Shown in pieces: positions 1-7,942 of a stretch of 25,410 nucleotides of DNA. The position numbers and the translations under genes were made by a program. Origin of the DNA: Poteriospumella lacustris (lineage: Eukaryota > Sar > Chrysophyceae > Chromulinales > Dinobryaceae). A model generated the notes under the pieces. That model was not told the origin of the DNA and ran no database searches. It was given only the letters and a program-made list of their open reading frames with translations. The stretch's first letter is position 1; every line of letters begins with the position of its first letter. The stretch spans positions 21,691 through 47,100 of the forward strand of contig SMOI01000247.1 of assembly GCA_008000375.1 (NCBI GenBank), written 5' to 3'.

Positions 1-882
1 GTCACGACACCTGGGCGGCTGATGGAGCTGTTGAAACGAAAGGAGATTTCGTTGAGCAACATCCAGAGCATTGTTCTCGACGAAGTGGACGTATTGTTCC
101 AAGACGACACATTCCCTTTACCACCGATTGGACAGGCTTGTCCTCCGACAGCTCAGTTCATCTTCACCTCGGCTACTTTGCCTCAATCCGTCATGGAGCA
201 AATATCGAAAGAATTCTCAGATGTTGTGGTGTTGACCGGGCCAGGCCTTCATCGTGTCTCGCCAGCGGTCGAAGAAATTCTTGTTGATTGCTCAGGTGCA
301 AATACACAATCAAGGTCTTTGAACTTTGTTCGTGAAAACAAGGAAGTTGCATTGGAAAAGGCATTGGAAACAGTATCCGCTGAACGCACGTTAATCTTCT
401 GCAACACCATCGACAACTGTCGGTTGGTTGAAAACAACCTTCAACGACGACTCAAAGGGAAGTTGGTACTTCCGTATCATAGCGCGATCGATCCAAAGAA
501 GCGGGCGGAAAATTTAGCGGCGTTTTGCCGTCCGTTGTTGAAACAGCCGGCCATTCTGATCTGCACCGACCGTGCCTCACGTGGCATCGACTTTGATCGC
601 AGCTTTGTCGATCATGTTATTCTGTGGGATTTTCCACGTGAACCGAGTGAGTATTTACGGCGGGTAGGTCGAACTGGTCGTGCCGGGCGTCCTGGTCGCG
701 CTACGGTATTTGCTTATGGAAAGCAAGTTGATGCTGCCAAAGCTGTTATTCGTGCCAGTGTTGATGGCAAAAAGATCGAACCGGAAAATGAGCGCACGTT
801 TCCAGAGCCGTCTCTTCGATCAGAGGCATCCAAGTCGTCTCCTCGATCAGAGGTATCCAAGTCGTCTCCTCCCAAATCTTAA
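1..882 (+). CDS. DEAD-box (DEVD) RNA helicase, 5'-truncated by window edge
   Basis: ATP-dependent RNA helicase, superfamily 2. The frame is open from base 1, so the gene starts upstream; 293 residues are visible. Motifs in order: TPGR (residues 3-6, motif Ib), DEVD (27-30, motif II, a variant of DEAD), SAT (57-59, motif III), the LIFCNT strand (motif IV), TDRASRGID (189-197, motif V) and RRVGRTGR (220-227, motif VI, with Arg where His is usual). The Q motif, Walker A and motif Ia lie outside the window. The C-terminus carries a duplicated nine-residue Ser/Lys-rich unit and ends in a short hydrophilic tail with no extra domain. The family unwinds or remodels RNA in ribosome assembly, splicing or translation. 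DEVD forms occur among organelle-directed helicases, but the targeting end is not visible, so the compartment is unknown. No intron is needed in the visible part. Confidence 0.94.
   Translation, partial: VTTPGRLMELLKRKEISLSNIQSIVLDEVDVLFQDDTFPLPPIGQACPPTAQFIFTSATLPQSVMEQISKEFSDVVVLTGPGLHRVSPAVEEILVDCSGANTQSRSLNFVRENKEVALEKALETVSAERTLIFCNTIDNCRLVENNLQRRLKGKLVLPYHSAIDPKKRAENLAAFCRPLLKQPAILICTDRASRGIDFDRSFVDHVILWDFPREPSEYLRRVGRTGRAGRPGRATVFAYGKQVDAAKAVIRASVDGKKIEPENERTFPEPSLRSEASKSSPRSEVSKSSPPKS
817..870 (+). repeat. 27-bp in-frame tandem duplication in helicase tail
   Basis: Two adjacent 27-base units (817-843 and 844-870) differ at a single C/T position. Each encodes nine residues of the type RSE-A/V-SKSSP, so the duplication keeps the frame and lengthens the disordered tail. 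The near identity suggests a recent event. Confidence 0.9.
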
Positions 883-1784
883 AGTTAAGCTGGTCATCGT
901 CTATTTATTCGATGTATTGCAATGAATGCTTGTGTGGTGCCAACATCAAGCAGCTATTTTTGTATTACTTAACGACTCGATGGTTACAATCTACATTGGC
1001 CGATATCAATGTCTCTTTCAATATGGGATTCAAAATGGAAGAAATCAAACCATAAAAATTGCAGCAGAGTAACTACTATATCATATTTACACACTAAGCT
1101 GGTGCGGTGAAGCTTTCCCATGTGCACTTGCAGAGACCACCAATGACGATAAAACAACCAGAACAACACAGGGGCGCAACTTCCCCCACAGGAGATACCC
1201 GGTGCAGCACTTTGTCAAGTCTGCGGAGTGCAATCAATGGGTTTGGGGAAGGAAGGGAAGGAAGAAGAACGAACGATAAATTGTTGGTATAGGTATGTAG
1301 AGGATGTGACGAGACGGCAGAAGAGAAAATTTGCAACGATAGCAACCATCGATAAACAAACCCAAAGCAGTAAAAAAGAACCATTTTCGCAGCGACGCGT
1401 AGAACTGAGTATAAACTGACGTGGTGGTAGAAATCCGGATTGCAGATGGTTCCACTCATTTGAAGGGAACCACAAAAGAACAAACAAGAAAAACAAAGGA
1501 CAAAAACCCTAACATCGATGTCGATGCACACATAAAAGATGTATAAAACCATGGCATCGATGTTATTTTTTTATAAAACCAAAGGAAACGAATATCCCCG
1601 AATGAAATCCGGACATGGCCCCCATAAAACAAAACAAAGAGGAAAAGCAAATTTGTGAGAACAAACAAAACCAACGAGAGCAGGTTGAAGGAGGTAGCAA
1701 AGATGGTAGCTGCACCAGGGCAGCGTAGCAGGATGAGACAGATGTTATAACAGATGGTGTGCACTGTGCACTAACAAATTAAAA
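883..1784. other. Intergenic stretch between convergent genes
   Basis: About 900 bases lie between the helicase stop and the stop of the laccase on the other strand. The first ~200 bases are T-rich on the plus strand and the rest is A/purine-rich on the plus strand, so each gene has a pyrimidine-rich 3' flank in its own sense. Open frames here (for example minus 1094-1552) are rich in Cys, Phe, Leu and Ser with no recognisable motif, as expected from antisense of A-rich DNA. No tRNA-like or repeated structure was seen. Confidence 0.6.
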
Positions 1785-3569
1785 TCACGTGATCAAAGAG
1801 CGCAGTTTGGATACGACATCAGGTCGACAGCTATCCAGTTGTTCGTTAGGTATCGCGCGAATGTAGCTTTTTCGATATTCGTACAACACCTCTGGTGCTT
1901 CGATGATGTGAGACATAAATCCTGCAGACATATGCCAATCGATATGGCAATGAAACATCCACACTCCAGGGTTGTCAGCAACAAAGCGGAGCTTTGCCCA
2001 ACCATTAGCTGGAACTGACACCGTGTCTCGCAGGAGATAGTTGTAGGAATAAAGATATTCCGCTTCTGGATATTGATTGGTGGCTATAATGAAGAATTGA
2101 TGACCATGCAGATGAATTGGGTGCTCTCCGTTGTCTGTGTTATTGATGAAAACATCAACGACTGCGTGTGCCGGAACCACAAACGGTGTTTGACCGTCTC
2201 CCGATATTGTGGGTAGCGTCTGCGCAAAGGCATCATCCAAACCAGCATTCTCTTTACGATACCTTAGGTATCGGCGCTGGTTTCGGATTTGCAGCTTGCC
2301 TCTCTGCGGTTTCTCAAGAAACACGCGGTAGAGAATGGGATAATCCGCCGTCGCATGCGACCAATTGCCCAACGCAGTGGCACCGTTAATTAGCGCAACG
2401 ACTTTTCCAAAGCCATTGTCACGGAACGATATGACATACGGGAGGAAATGAGTCGGTTCGGGGGCCAATCGTTGTTTCAACGGACGAGCGTCTAGAAAAT
2501 TGATTTCACGAGGAGATGGATACGGTGAGTAAGGGATTGACGTATAATTCGGCCACGATGCTTTCAAACAGTCCAAATCCATTGGTTTCTCTCTCAATAT
2601 GATTCTTCCTTTCCATTGACCCCGAAGACTTTCATTCTTCGCTGTGCCTCTCATTCCATCTCCAGGATAAATATGACGACTCCCCGTAAAGCGAACAAAT
2701 ACACTTGGTGACTTATTCACTAACTGTGAGAGTCTTCGAAAATCCAGTACAAAACTGACTCTTTGGCCAACATTCAGCGATATGGAGCGCACATCCTTTG
2801 GATGGATTACGGTTCCATCAAGTTCAACGACCCTCAACGGCAACCCGTCAATACTCAATGTGAATACTGCCATCGCAGCAGCATTTATCACCCGCACTCT
2901 TACGCCACGTCTTTGATCAGAGGGGGCAAATACTGTCCAGTTCCTGGACATTCTTCCATTGACAATGAAGCTGTCAGGAGTGGGCTCTTCCCCCATTTTG
3001 ACGTCAGGAGTCTTCAGCAAGGTTGAGGCATTCACCGCGAAAAAATCGCTTACCACCCAGATCCATGGTGGCCCGTCAAGTTCGTAAGGAGCGCCAAGCG
3101 AAGATAGGACTGATGCATCTAAGGGGCTTTGAACGATGAAAGCACCGTACAGCCCATCGACGTACTGCTCCGAATAATGCCCATGGTACCAAAATGTTCC
3201 AGCCTCCCTAGGGATAAACGATAATTTGAATACTTTGGGAACTGCCGCGTTCCAAGAGTTGAGGATTGAACATTGGGTAACATTGATGATTCCATCGCTA
3301 AAAGGGGAGTTAAACTGATCAACTCCATGAAAGTGGATTGTTGTGGGCCTTTGTTCGGGCAATAAATTGATAACCGAAACTTCTACTGGCCGACCTACCC
3401 AAACAGAAATTGCAGGACCTGGGAAAGATCCATTCACTAAAATTCGTCGACCAAATAATGCGGTATCTCCCTCTGATATAATCAGATCTATTCGCTGGAC
3501 TGACTGTTCTGTAGCGCCAGCCGCCAGTATAATATGGATCAGAAGTTGTACTATGAAAAGTGTTATCAT
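1785..3569 (-). CDS. Secreted laccase-type multicopper oxidase
   Basis: Oxidises phenols, other reducing substrates or metal ions while reducing O2 to water. The protein has 594 residues, three cupredoxin domains and no intron. The first in-frame ATG is at 3569; the frame extends 30 bases further without another ATG. Residues 1-18 form a signal peptide (MITLFIVQLL core). All four copper motifs are intact: HFHG (79-82), WYHGH (H129, H131), HPIHLHGH (483-490) and HCHIDWHMSAGF (540-551). The T1 axial position, ten residues after Cys541, is Phe551, as in many high-potential laccases. Several NxS/T sites are present and there is no C-terminal membrane span or GPI-like tail, so secretion is expected. 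It is transcribed away from the CCCH gene, sharing a 471-base promoter. A ferroxidase or ascorbate-oxidase-like role cannot be excluded from sequence alone, but the HCHIDWH form favours laccase. Confidence 0.95.
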   Translation of the reverse strand: MITLFIVQLLIHIILAAGATEQSVQRIDLIISEGDTALFGRRILVNGSFPGPAISVWVGRPVEVSVINLLPEQRPTTIHFHGVDQFNSPFSDGIINVTQCSILNSWNAAVPKVFKLSFIPREAGTFWYHGHYSEQYVDGLYGAFIVQSPLDASVLSSLGAPYELDGPPWIWVVSDFFAVNASTLLKTPDVKMGEEPTPDSFIVNGRMSRNWTVFAPSDQRRGVRVRVINAAAMAVFTLSIDGLPLRVVELDGTVIHPKDVRSISLNVGQRVSFVLDFRRLSQLVNKSPSVFVRFTGSRHIYPGDGMRGTAKNESLRGQWKGRIILREKPMDLDCLKASWPNYTSIPYSPYPSPREINFLDARPLKQRLAPEPTHFLPYVISFRDNGFGKVVALINGATALGNWSHATADYPILYRVFLEKPQRGKLQIRNQRRYLRYRKENAGLDDAFAQTLPTISGDGQTPFVVPAHAVVDVFINNTDNGEHPIHLHGHQFFIIATNQYPEAEYLYSYNYLLRDTVSVPANGWAKLRFVADNPGVWMFHCHIDWHMSAGFMSHIIEAPEVLYEYRKSYIRAIPNEQLDSCRPDVVSKLRSLIT

Positions 3570-4040
3570 AGGTAGTCGTTCATATCGTTGGAAAATCAAC
3601 AGATGAATATGCTTTTGAGGCTCATCGTGGTGCCTGATACGATGCTATGAGATCTAACGATGTTTACTCTTTTGTGTAGGTATGTGTGGAAAGGGAAATG
3701 GAATTCATTCAGTTCCATTCCGAAAGAAAATGCACAAGATGACGATGGTTCGCACTTTCAGATGTCACATGTCACATGTCACCGAAACAACGACCTTCGA
3801 TGCTGGACACGCGACACGCAACACACGACACAGACTGCCACGTGGGTCCATCTTATTCTCCCAGGCCTCTCCCACCGGCACTCCCCAAATCTCCACTCTC
3901 CCAACGGAAAATTTCGTCCGTCTAGATGCTTCTCTTGCTGTTCCTGTGAGGGGAACAGCCTCAACGTGGGTCCTAACGTCAACTCTTCAAACACAATTAA
4001 ATTGAATTCTGTCTTCAATATATCATTTGCGATTTCCAAA
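3570..4040. promoter_or_regulatory. Divergent promoter region with G-box palindrome
   Basis: This is the only sequence between the divergently transcribed laccase (-) and CCCH gene (+), so it should hold both promoters. It contains an 8-base palindrome CCACGTGG (3838-3845, a G-box/E-box core for bHLH or bZIP factors), a 10-base direct repeat ACGTGGGTCC (3840-3849 and 3964-3973), and three head-to-tail copies of ATGTCAC (3762-3782). An open plus frame runs through here (from 3660) but has no recognisable protein character. Confidence 0.5.
3762..3782 (+). repeat. Three tandem copies of ATGTCAC
   Basis: Perfect 7-base unit repeated three times without spacers; the junctions create overlapping CACATG (E-box type) sites. 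It lies about 195 bases upstream of the laccase start and 260 upstream of the CCCH start. Confidence 0.85.
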
Positions 4041-4700
4041 ATGTCTACCCATTCGATTACTTCTTCGAATTCAAGTCTCGACGACGGCCACGGCAAGCAT
4101 GAAAGGCGGGGCCAGAAAGGGGTGAAGTGCTTGCCGTGCTTTACCCACATTTCGACGGGCGCGTGTATTTACGGGGAGCATTGCCGATTTATTCACGACA
4201 AGAATATTTTTTCAACCTCTCTTCCCAACACGACTTTGGAACAGCGGAACAATGTTGACCACAAAATTCGCGACGACCCCGTCTATTGGCCTCCAAGCTT
4301 CCATTCGAACATCGTTGACGAGTACACGTTGGACAAAAAGATCGTCTTTCACGACGATTTGCGATATAAGGCAATCTTTTCTATGTGGGGGTATTTTGTG
4401 GGAACTGTCTCACAAGAGCCTCGCCTTTGGCAGAACTTGCCTGAGAATCCAATGACAAAGCGTCAGCGTCTCCCAGTGTTTCAGAAGCTAGCGGATGGTG
4501 TCCCAGCTAATGCTCCAACAGAAACTGTGAAAATTTCTCCGTTGTCGTACTCTAACGCTGCTAAATCGTCTCACAAGCGATCCGCTTTCCCGCGGTCCGT
4601 GTCGTATCTATCAAAGAATCAGTCGCAGCGTCAGCATATGATTCCTCATCATTCCTCTCTAGACATATCGGCTCACACACTTGCCCGCATGAGCGCATAG
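4041..4700 (+). CDS. Small CCCH-type zinc-finger protein
   Basis: A 219-residue protein with one CCCH zinc finger, C33-x8-C42-x5-C48-x3-H52, exactly the spacing of RNA-binding fingers of the tristetraprolin/U2AF35/Nab2 kind. The likely role is RNA binding in mRNA processing or decay, in nucleus or cytoplasm. The N-terminus is Ser/His-rich. The part after the finger has Trp- and Tyr-containing stretches (VYWPPSF, AIFSMWGYFVG) that look folded, and the C-terminal 80 residues are basic and Ser-rich. The start at 4041 is chosen because it has an AAAATG context and coding character begins there. An ATG at 3660 in the same frame would add 127 residues of non-protein-like sequence. A single finger is unusual for a TTP-like protein, so the precise family is open. 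Confidence 0.78.
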   Translation: MSTHSITSSNSSLDDGHGKHERRGQKGVKCLPCFTHISTGACIYGEHCRFIHDKNIFSTSLPNTTLEQRNNVDHKIRDDPVYWPPSFHSNIVDEYTLDKKIVFHDDLRYKAIFSMWGYFVGTVSQEPRLWQNLPENPMTKRQRLPVFQKLADGVPANAPTETVKISPLSYSNAAKSSHKRSAFPRSVSYLSKNQSQRQHMIPHHSSLDISAHTLARMSA

Positions 4701-5157
4701 GTGTGAAATCTTTTTTCTGAAATTGTTTTCTTATGTGCGCCATGCCACTTCTTTGTTTTATGTCAAGCATTTTGTACATAAACACATTTCTAGTACCTGT
4801 ATTTTGCACTTTTTCTGCGGCTGAGCCATATTTATGTCACATCTTTGCTTTATAAACACGATACTTGTTATTTCTGGGACTATTAGTTGCCTAGCTCTTT
4901 GTTGAAGCCTAATTTATATCATTTGTTTACGCGGTTCCAACGAACTTCAGAGAATCCACGTACTATGTAGTGCATATGCCAACCAATAACTACTGTACCA
5001 TCATGCCAATTAAAGTACCTTCCATAACAGAACTTTTTGTGAGCTCCGCGCTCAGATCAACGAAAAAGAAAAAAAAACAAAGCTGTCCTCCATTCGAGCA
5101 GATGAAACATATATCATCCTCGACGAAGTTGTTTTGATTTTTTTAATCGCAGTGGAA
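4701..5157. other. Intergenic region, 3' flank of CCCH gene and 5' flank of next gene
   Basis: The first ~200 bases are strongly T-rich, fitting a 3' UTR. The last 100 bases include an A-run (around 5064-5080) and lead to the next ATG. No open frame of interest and no RNA gene was recognised. Confidence 0.6.
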
Positions 5158-5754
5158 ATGGCTGACAGCAACAAACCTAATTCGGGAATCAACAGTTCGC
5201 CGCCATCTGGTGTGCCCCCTCATCATCAGCATGACTTGATCAAGCCAGCGGAAGATTTGTTGAAAAAGACACCGAAGCGAGTAAAAGGAATCAGTAGGAA
5301 ATTTTTGTTGCGGACAATCAACCGCCGAATCATTGTGCGACTGGCACGTCGAGCTTCAATCGGAATCCCTTTGCTTGGTTTCTACTTTGCGCAAAACACG
5401 TTTCGCAGCGATTTGAACCAGGCCCTCAGCGAAGAAAATCCACCTCATGTGAGATCTGGCTACAAGATTGTCACAGCCATCGATGGTGTCGATTTGACTG
5501 CTCAGACGTTCATGATTTCAGGATTAGTTTCGACACTCTATTTACAGAACCTCGACTTTTCCATGATCAACTTTCCCGAAATAATGAAGTATGCGGACAA
5601 AGTTTCTATTGGCTGTGCTTTGGCGAGCACATTGCTTGGGACATATATAGAGTTGAAGCGAGAGCATGATCTGGAGCTCTCTGCTGAAAAGAACGTGGCC
5701 GACTCTCCCGTTGGTAACGATCATGTTAGTGAGCCAAAATCTGAAGGGAAATAG
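5158..5754 (+). CDS. Small basic membrane protein, function unknown
   Basis: A 198-residue protein. The family is not recognised. The frame is open a little upstream, but the first ATG is at 5158 (GAAATGG context). Residues 1-35 are polar, Pro/Ser/His-rich and probably disordered. Residues 36-66 are very basic (KKTPKR, RKFLLR, NRRIIVRLARR) and could form an amphipathic or organelle-targeting-like stretch. Three hydrophobic segments follow, at about 66-82 (GIPLLGFYF core), 113-131 (TFMISGLVSTLYL) and 147-164 (VSIGCALASTLLGTYI). The tail is acidic and ends in Lys. The layout fits a small integral membrane protein of an organelle or endomembrane. It lies head-to-tail between the CCCH and 2OG oxygenase genes, with more than 450 bases on each side, so nothing suggests co-transcription. 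Coding status rests on a clean frame, a sensible start and the hydrophobic pattern. Confidence 0.65.
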   Translation: MADSNKPNSGINSSPPSGVPPHHQHDLIKPAEDLLKKTPKRVKGISRKFLLRTINRRIIVRLARRASIGIPLLGFYFAQNTFRSDLNQALSEENPPHVRSGYKIVTAIDGVDLTAQTFMISGLVSTLYLQNLDFSMINFPEIMKYADKVSIGCALASTLLGTYIELKREHDLELSAEKNVADSPVGNDHVSEPKSEGK

Positions 5755-6417
5755 TGTGTTTATTCTTCTTAGTTTTGCCGTTAGCTTTTGTCTATCTTTT
5801 CCAAATTTGTTCCCTGATTTTCTGTCGCAAACATGAAGTCCGTGTTTGCTGCGCGTTGTTCTATATTTTCACATCTGATGTTCTCACATATCCAAGAAAG
5901 TTTTGTCACGCGGATGGACTTCGTGGTCTTCGTGTTTTGTTTGGGTCTGATTTTATTTTGAATTCCGTCCATTTAGATCGAAGTAGCTCCATTCCGTTCA
6001 CTTACAACAGTAACTGCTATGTACGCTTGTTGTATTTGTATTTATCAACTCACATGGGATGTATTCTCATAAATCTTCACCTCATTAAGGTTTGCATGGG
6101 CACTATTGTTGAACATTCGACATATTGGGGATGGAAACTATGGGATCTCTGATTGTTGTAAGCCACAGTAAGAACCTTCTCTTATTATAATCCTATCGAT
6201 AACAAGAGCGATGTGCCAAGGACACAGAAATCGGCATGACGACGACGACGACGATGACGGCAGAGAGACAGCAGAGCAGCTTCTTCTTTTCTTCTGCTGC
6301 TATCTTCTTCCTTCTACATATGGTCTACCATCTACGCGTTTGGTCACCATTTGCAAAAACAAAAGGGAATTATTCAATCCGTGTGTGAGGTTCATTGTAG
6401 CATTGTCGATTTCGGTC
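5755..6417. other. Intergenic region with (GAC)5 microsatellite
   Basis: About 660 bases. The first half is T-rich as expected of a 3' UTR; an open plus frame at 5754-6152 is Cys/Leu/Phe-rich and judged chance. Five perfect GAC triplets lie at 6238-6252, followed by CTTCTT/CTGCTG-type runs to about 6320. The last 100 bases should hold the 5' UTR of the 2OG oxygenase. Confidence 0.6.
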
Positions 6418-7656
6418 ATGATGTGGTCGATGGTGACTTTGATCGTTGCATTGGCTTCGATTGTCTCTTGTTCTGCTGAAGAATCTTCTGCCAGTGTTGG
6501 CCGCCCTCCTGTCGTTAATGTCGGACCACTCTTGCATCCGTATGTAGCAACAATCGCGGAGGGGGCAAGGGCGTTCGAAACTTTATCGCAAGCCTCTCAA
6601 CGTTGGGGCTTCTACTACATTGAGAACCATGGAATCAGTGACGAATTACTTCAGGGATTGCAAGAGGAAATGAAGGGATTTTTCTCATTGCCTCTCGAAG
6701 AGAAATTAAAAGTAAAGCGGCAAGAAGATAACTCGAGAGGATATGCGAATGATGAGTTGACGAAGCGCAAGCTTGACTTGAAAGAAGTCTATGATTTCGG
6801 ACCAGACCTTCCGCATATTTTTCACAACTACTCCTCCACCGCGAGAAGAGACGCCGCCATCGATGGAGTTAACCAATGGGTTTCGAATGAAGTTTTACCC
6901 AATTTTCGGTCTGTCATGGACCGATACTATGAAGCGTCGCGTGTGGTTTCCACGAAATTGATGCAATCGATTGCCCGATATCTGTCGTGCTTTCCAGACG
7001 TGGCCTTTTTCGATTCTGAGTTTGACCATCATTCTTCCCTATTTCGTTTGAATCATTATCCGCAAGATACAGGCATTTTAGCTGCTGGTCAAAATGAAGA
7101 TGATGGAACCGACAGTTTGGGCATTTCGCGCCACACTGATGCTGGTGCTTTGACGATCTTATGGCAAGATCCACGCTATTTTGGTGCATTGGAGGTCTAT
7201 TCTGGAAGCAAGCAAGACAACAATGATGGCGAATGGGTTCCTGTGGATCCTCTTCCAGGTACTCTGACGGTCAACAATGGCGATATGTTGCAAGTCTGGA
7301 CCAACAATTTCTTCAAGGCCGCCGAGCATCGGGTCCGCGCGACATCGCATATGAGCGAACAATTGCAGGGTGGTGAAACTCCGAATACAAGCGATATCGC
7401 AAGATTGTCGGTTGCGTTTTTCTTGAATCCCAATTACGATACAATGGTGACCCCACAATTGAGCTGCCACTTGTTGCCACCGTCGTCCTTCGATGGTAAA
7501 AAGCGTTTTATTCCTGCGAATAAAATCCGCGATTCGCCAATCTATCGTCCAATTCGCTGGGGCGATTTCCGTATTCAGCGCTTCAAAGGCGATTATTCTG
7601 ATCACGGGGAAGAGATTCAGATTGAACATTTCCGCGTCGTACCTGGTGAGGAGTAA
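6418..7656 (+). CDS. 2-oxoglutarate/Fe(II)-dependent oxygenase (isopenicillin N synthase-like) with signal-like N-terminus
   Basis: A non-haem iron oxygenase that couples 2-oxoglutarate decarboxylation (or an IPNS-type cycle) to substrate oxidation. It has 412 residues. The N-terminal region at about 45-140 matches the DIOX_N type (WGFYYIENHG, then GYANDE). The catalytic jelly-roll has the iron triad H239-x-D241 and H304, and R329-x-S331 for the 2-oxoglutarate carboxylate, so it looks active. Start: two adjacent ATGs at 6418 and 6421 begin a hydrophobic segment (SMVTLIVALASIVSC) that looks like a signal peptide; an earlier in-frame ATG at 6211 would add an Asp-run and implausible sequence. 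Most members are cytosolic, so an exported or ER-lumenal form is unusual. The substrate cannot be read from sequence; relatives act on peptides, secondary metabolites, hormones or sugars. Its 3' end faces the Sfi1-like gene. Confidence 0.93.
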   Translation: MMWSMVTLIVALASIVSCSAEESSASVGRPPVVNVGPLLHPYVATIAEGARAFETLSQASQRWGFYYIENHGISDELLQGLQEEMKGFFSLPLEEKLKVKRQEDNSRGYANDELTKRKLDLKEVYDFGPDLPHIFHNYSSTARRDAAIDGVNQWVSNEVLPNFRSVMDRYYEASRVVSTKLMQSIARYLSCFPDVAFFDSEFDHHSSLFRLNHYPQDTGILAAGQNEDDGTDSLGISRHTDAGALTILWQDPRYFGALEVYSGSKQDNNDGEWVPVDPLPGTLTVNNGDMLQVWTNNFFKAAEHRVRATSHMSEQLQGGETPNTSDIARLSVAFFLNPNYDTMVTPQLSCHLLPPSSFDGKKRFIPANKIRDSPIYRPIRWGDFRIQRFKGDYSDHGEEIQIEHFRVVPGEE

Positions 7657-7942
7657 CACGGTTTGTTGAGTTTGGTTCATGATGATCAAAGCATCGGCGT
7701 TGTGCCTCTTGTCTGCTTTGATTGTCCAGTCAGTATCGTTTGCTTGTAGCTGTAGTTTGCTTTCTTTAGCTCGGCCGTGGTCTTTGTACAGGAACAAAGT
7801 GGCTATGGGAGAGATTTCGCTGTGTTTCGCGGGTGTGGGCAATTTACTTCTATTGGTCTTTGTAGTCGTCAGTGATGTGTAAGACACTCTTTACTTGACA
7901 TATTGCTTACAGCTATAGTATGAGAGCTACGTGTGCCGTTCG
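7657..7942. other. Short convergent 3' intergenic region
   Basis: 286 bases between two converging stop codons. A 67-codon plus frame (7679-7882) opens with an ATG and a hydrophobic run but has no other support. Probably the two 3' UTRs. Confidence 0.55.

Noticed and set aside
1094-1552. 152-codon minus-strand frame downstream of the laccase
   Set aside because: Composition is dominated by Cys, Phe, Leu and Ser from antisense of A-rich DNA, with no motif; it overlaps other equally long frames.
3660-4040. In-frame 127-codon extension of the CCCH protein from an upstream ATG
   Set aside because: The extra sequence lacks protein character and covers the divergent promoter with its G-box and repeats. 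The ATG at 4041 has a better context.
6211-6417. Upstream ATG for the 2OG oxygenase
   Set aside because: It would add an Asp run from the GAC microsatellite and an odd Cys/Leu stretch before a good signal-peptide start at 6418.
7679-7882. 67-codon plus frame with hydrophobic start after the 2OG oxygenase
   Set aside because: Short, within a convergent 3' region, and without any further support; kept only as a remote possibility.
7159-7887. 242-codon minus-strand frame
   Set aside because: Lies opposite the catalytic domain of the 2OG oxygenase, whose motifs are complete; it is a shadow frame.
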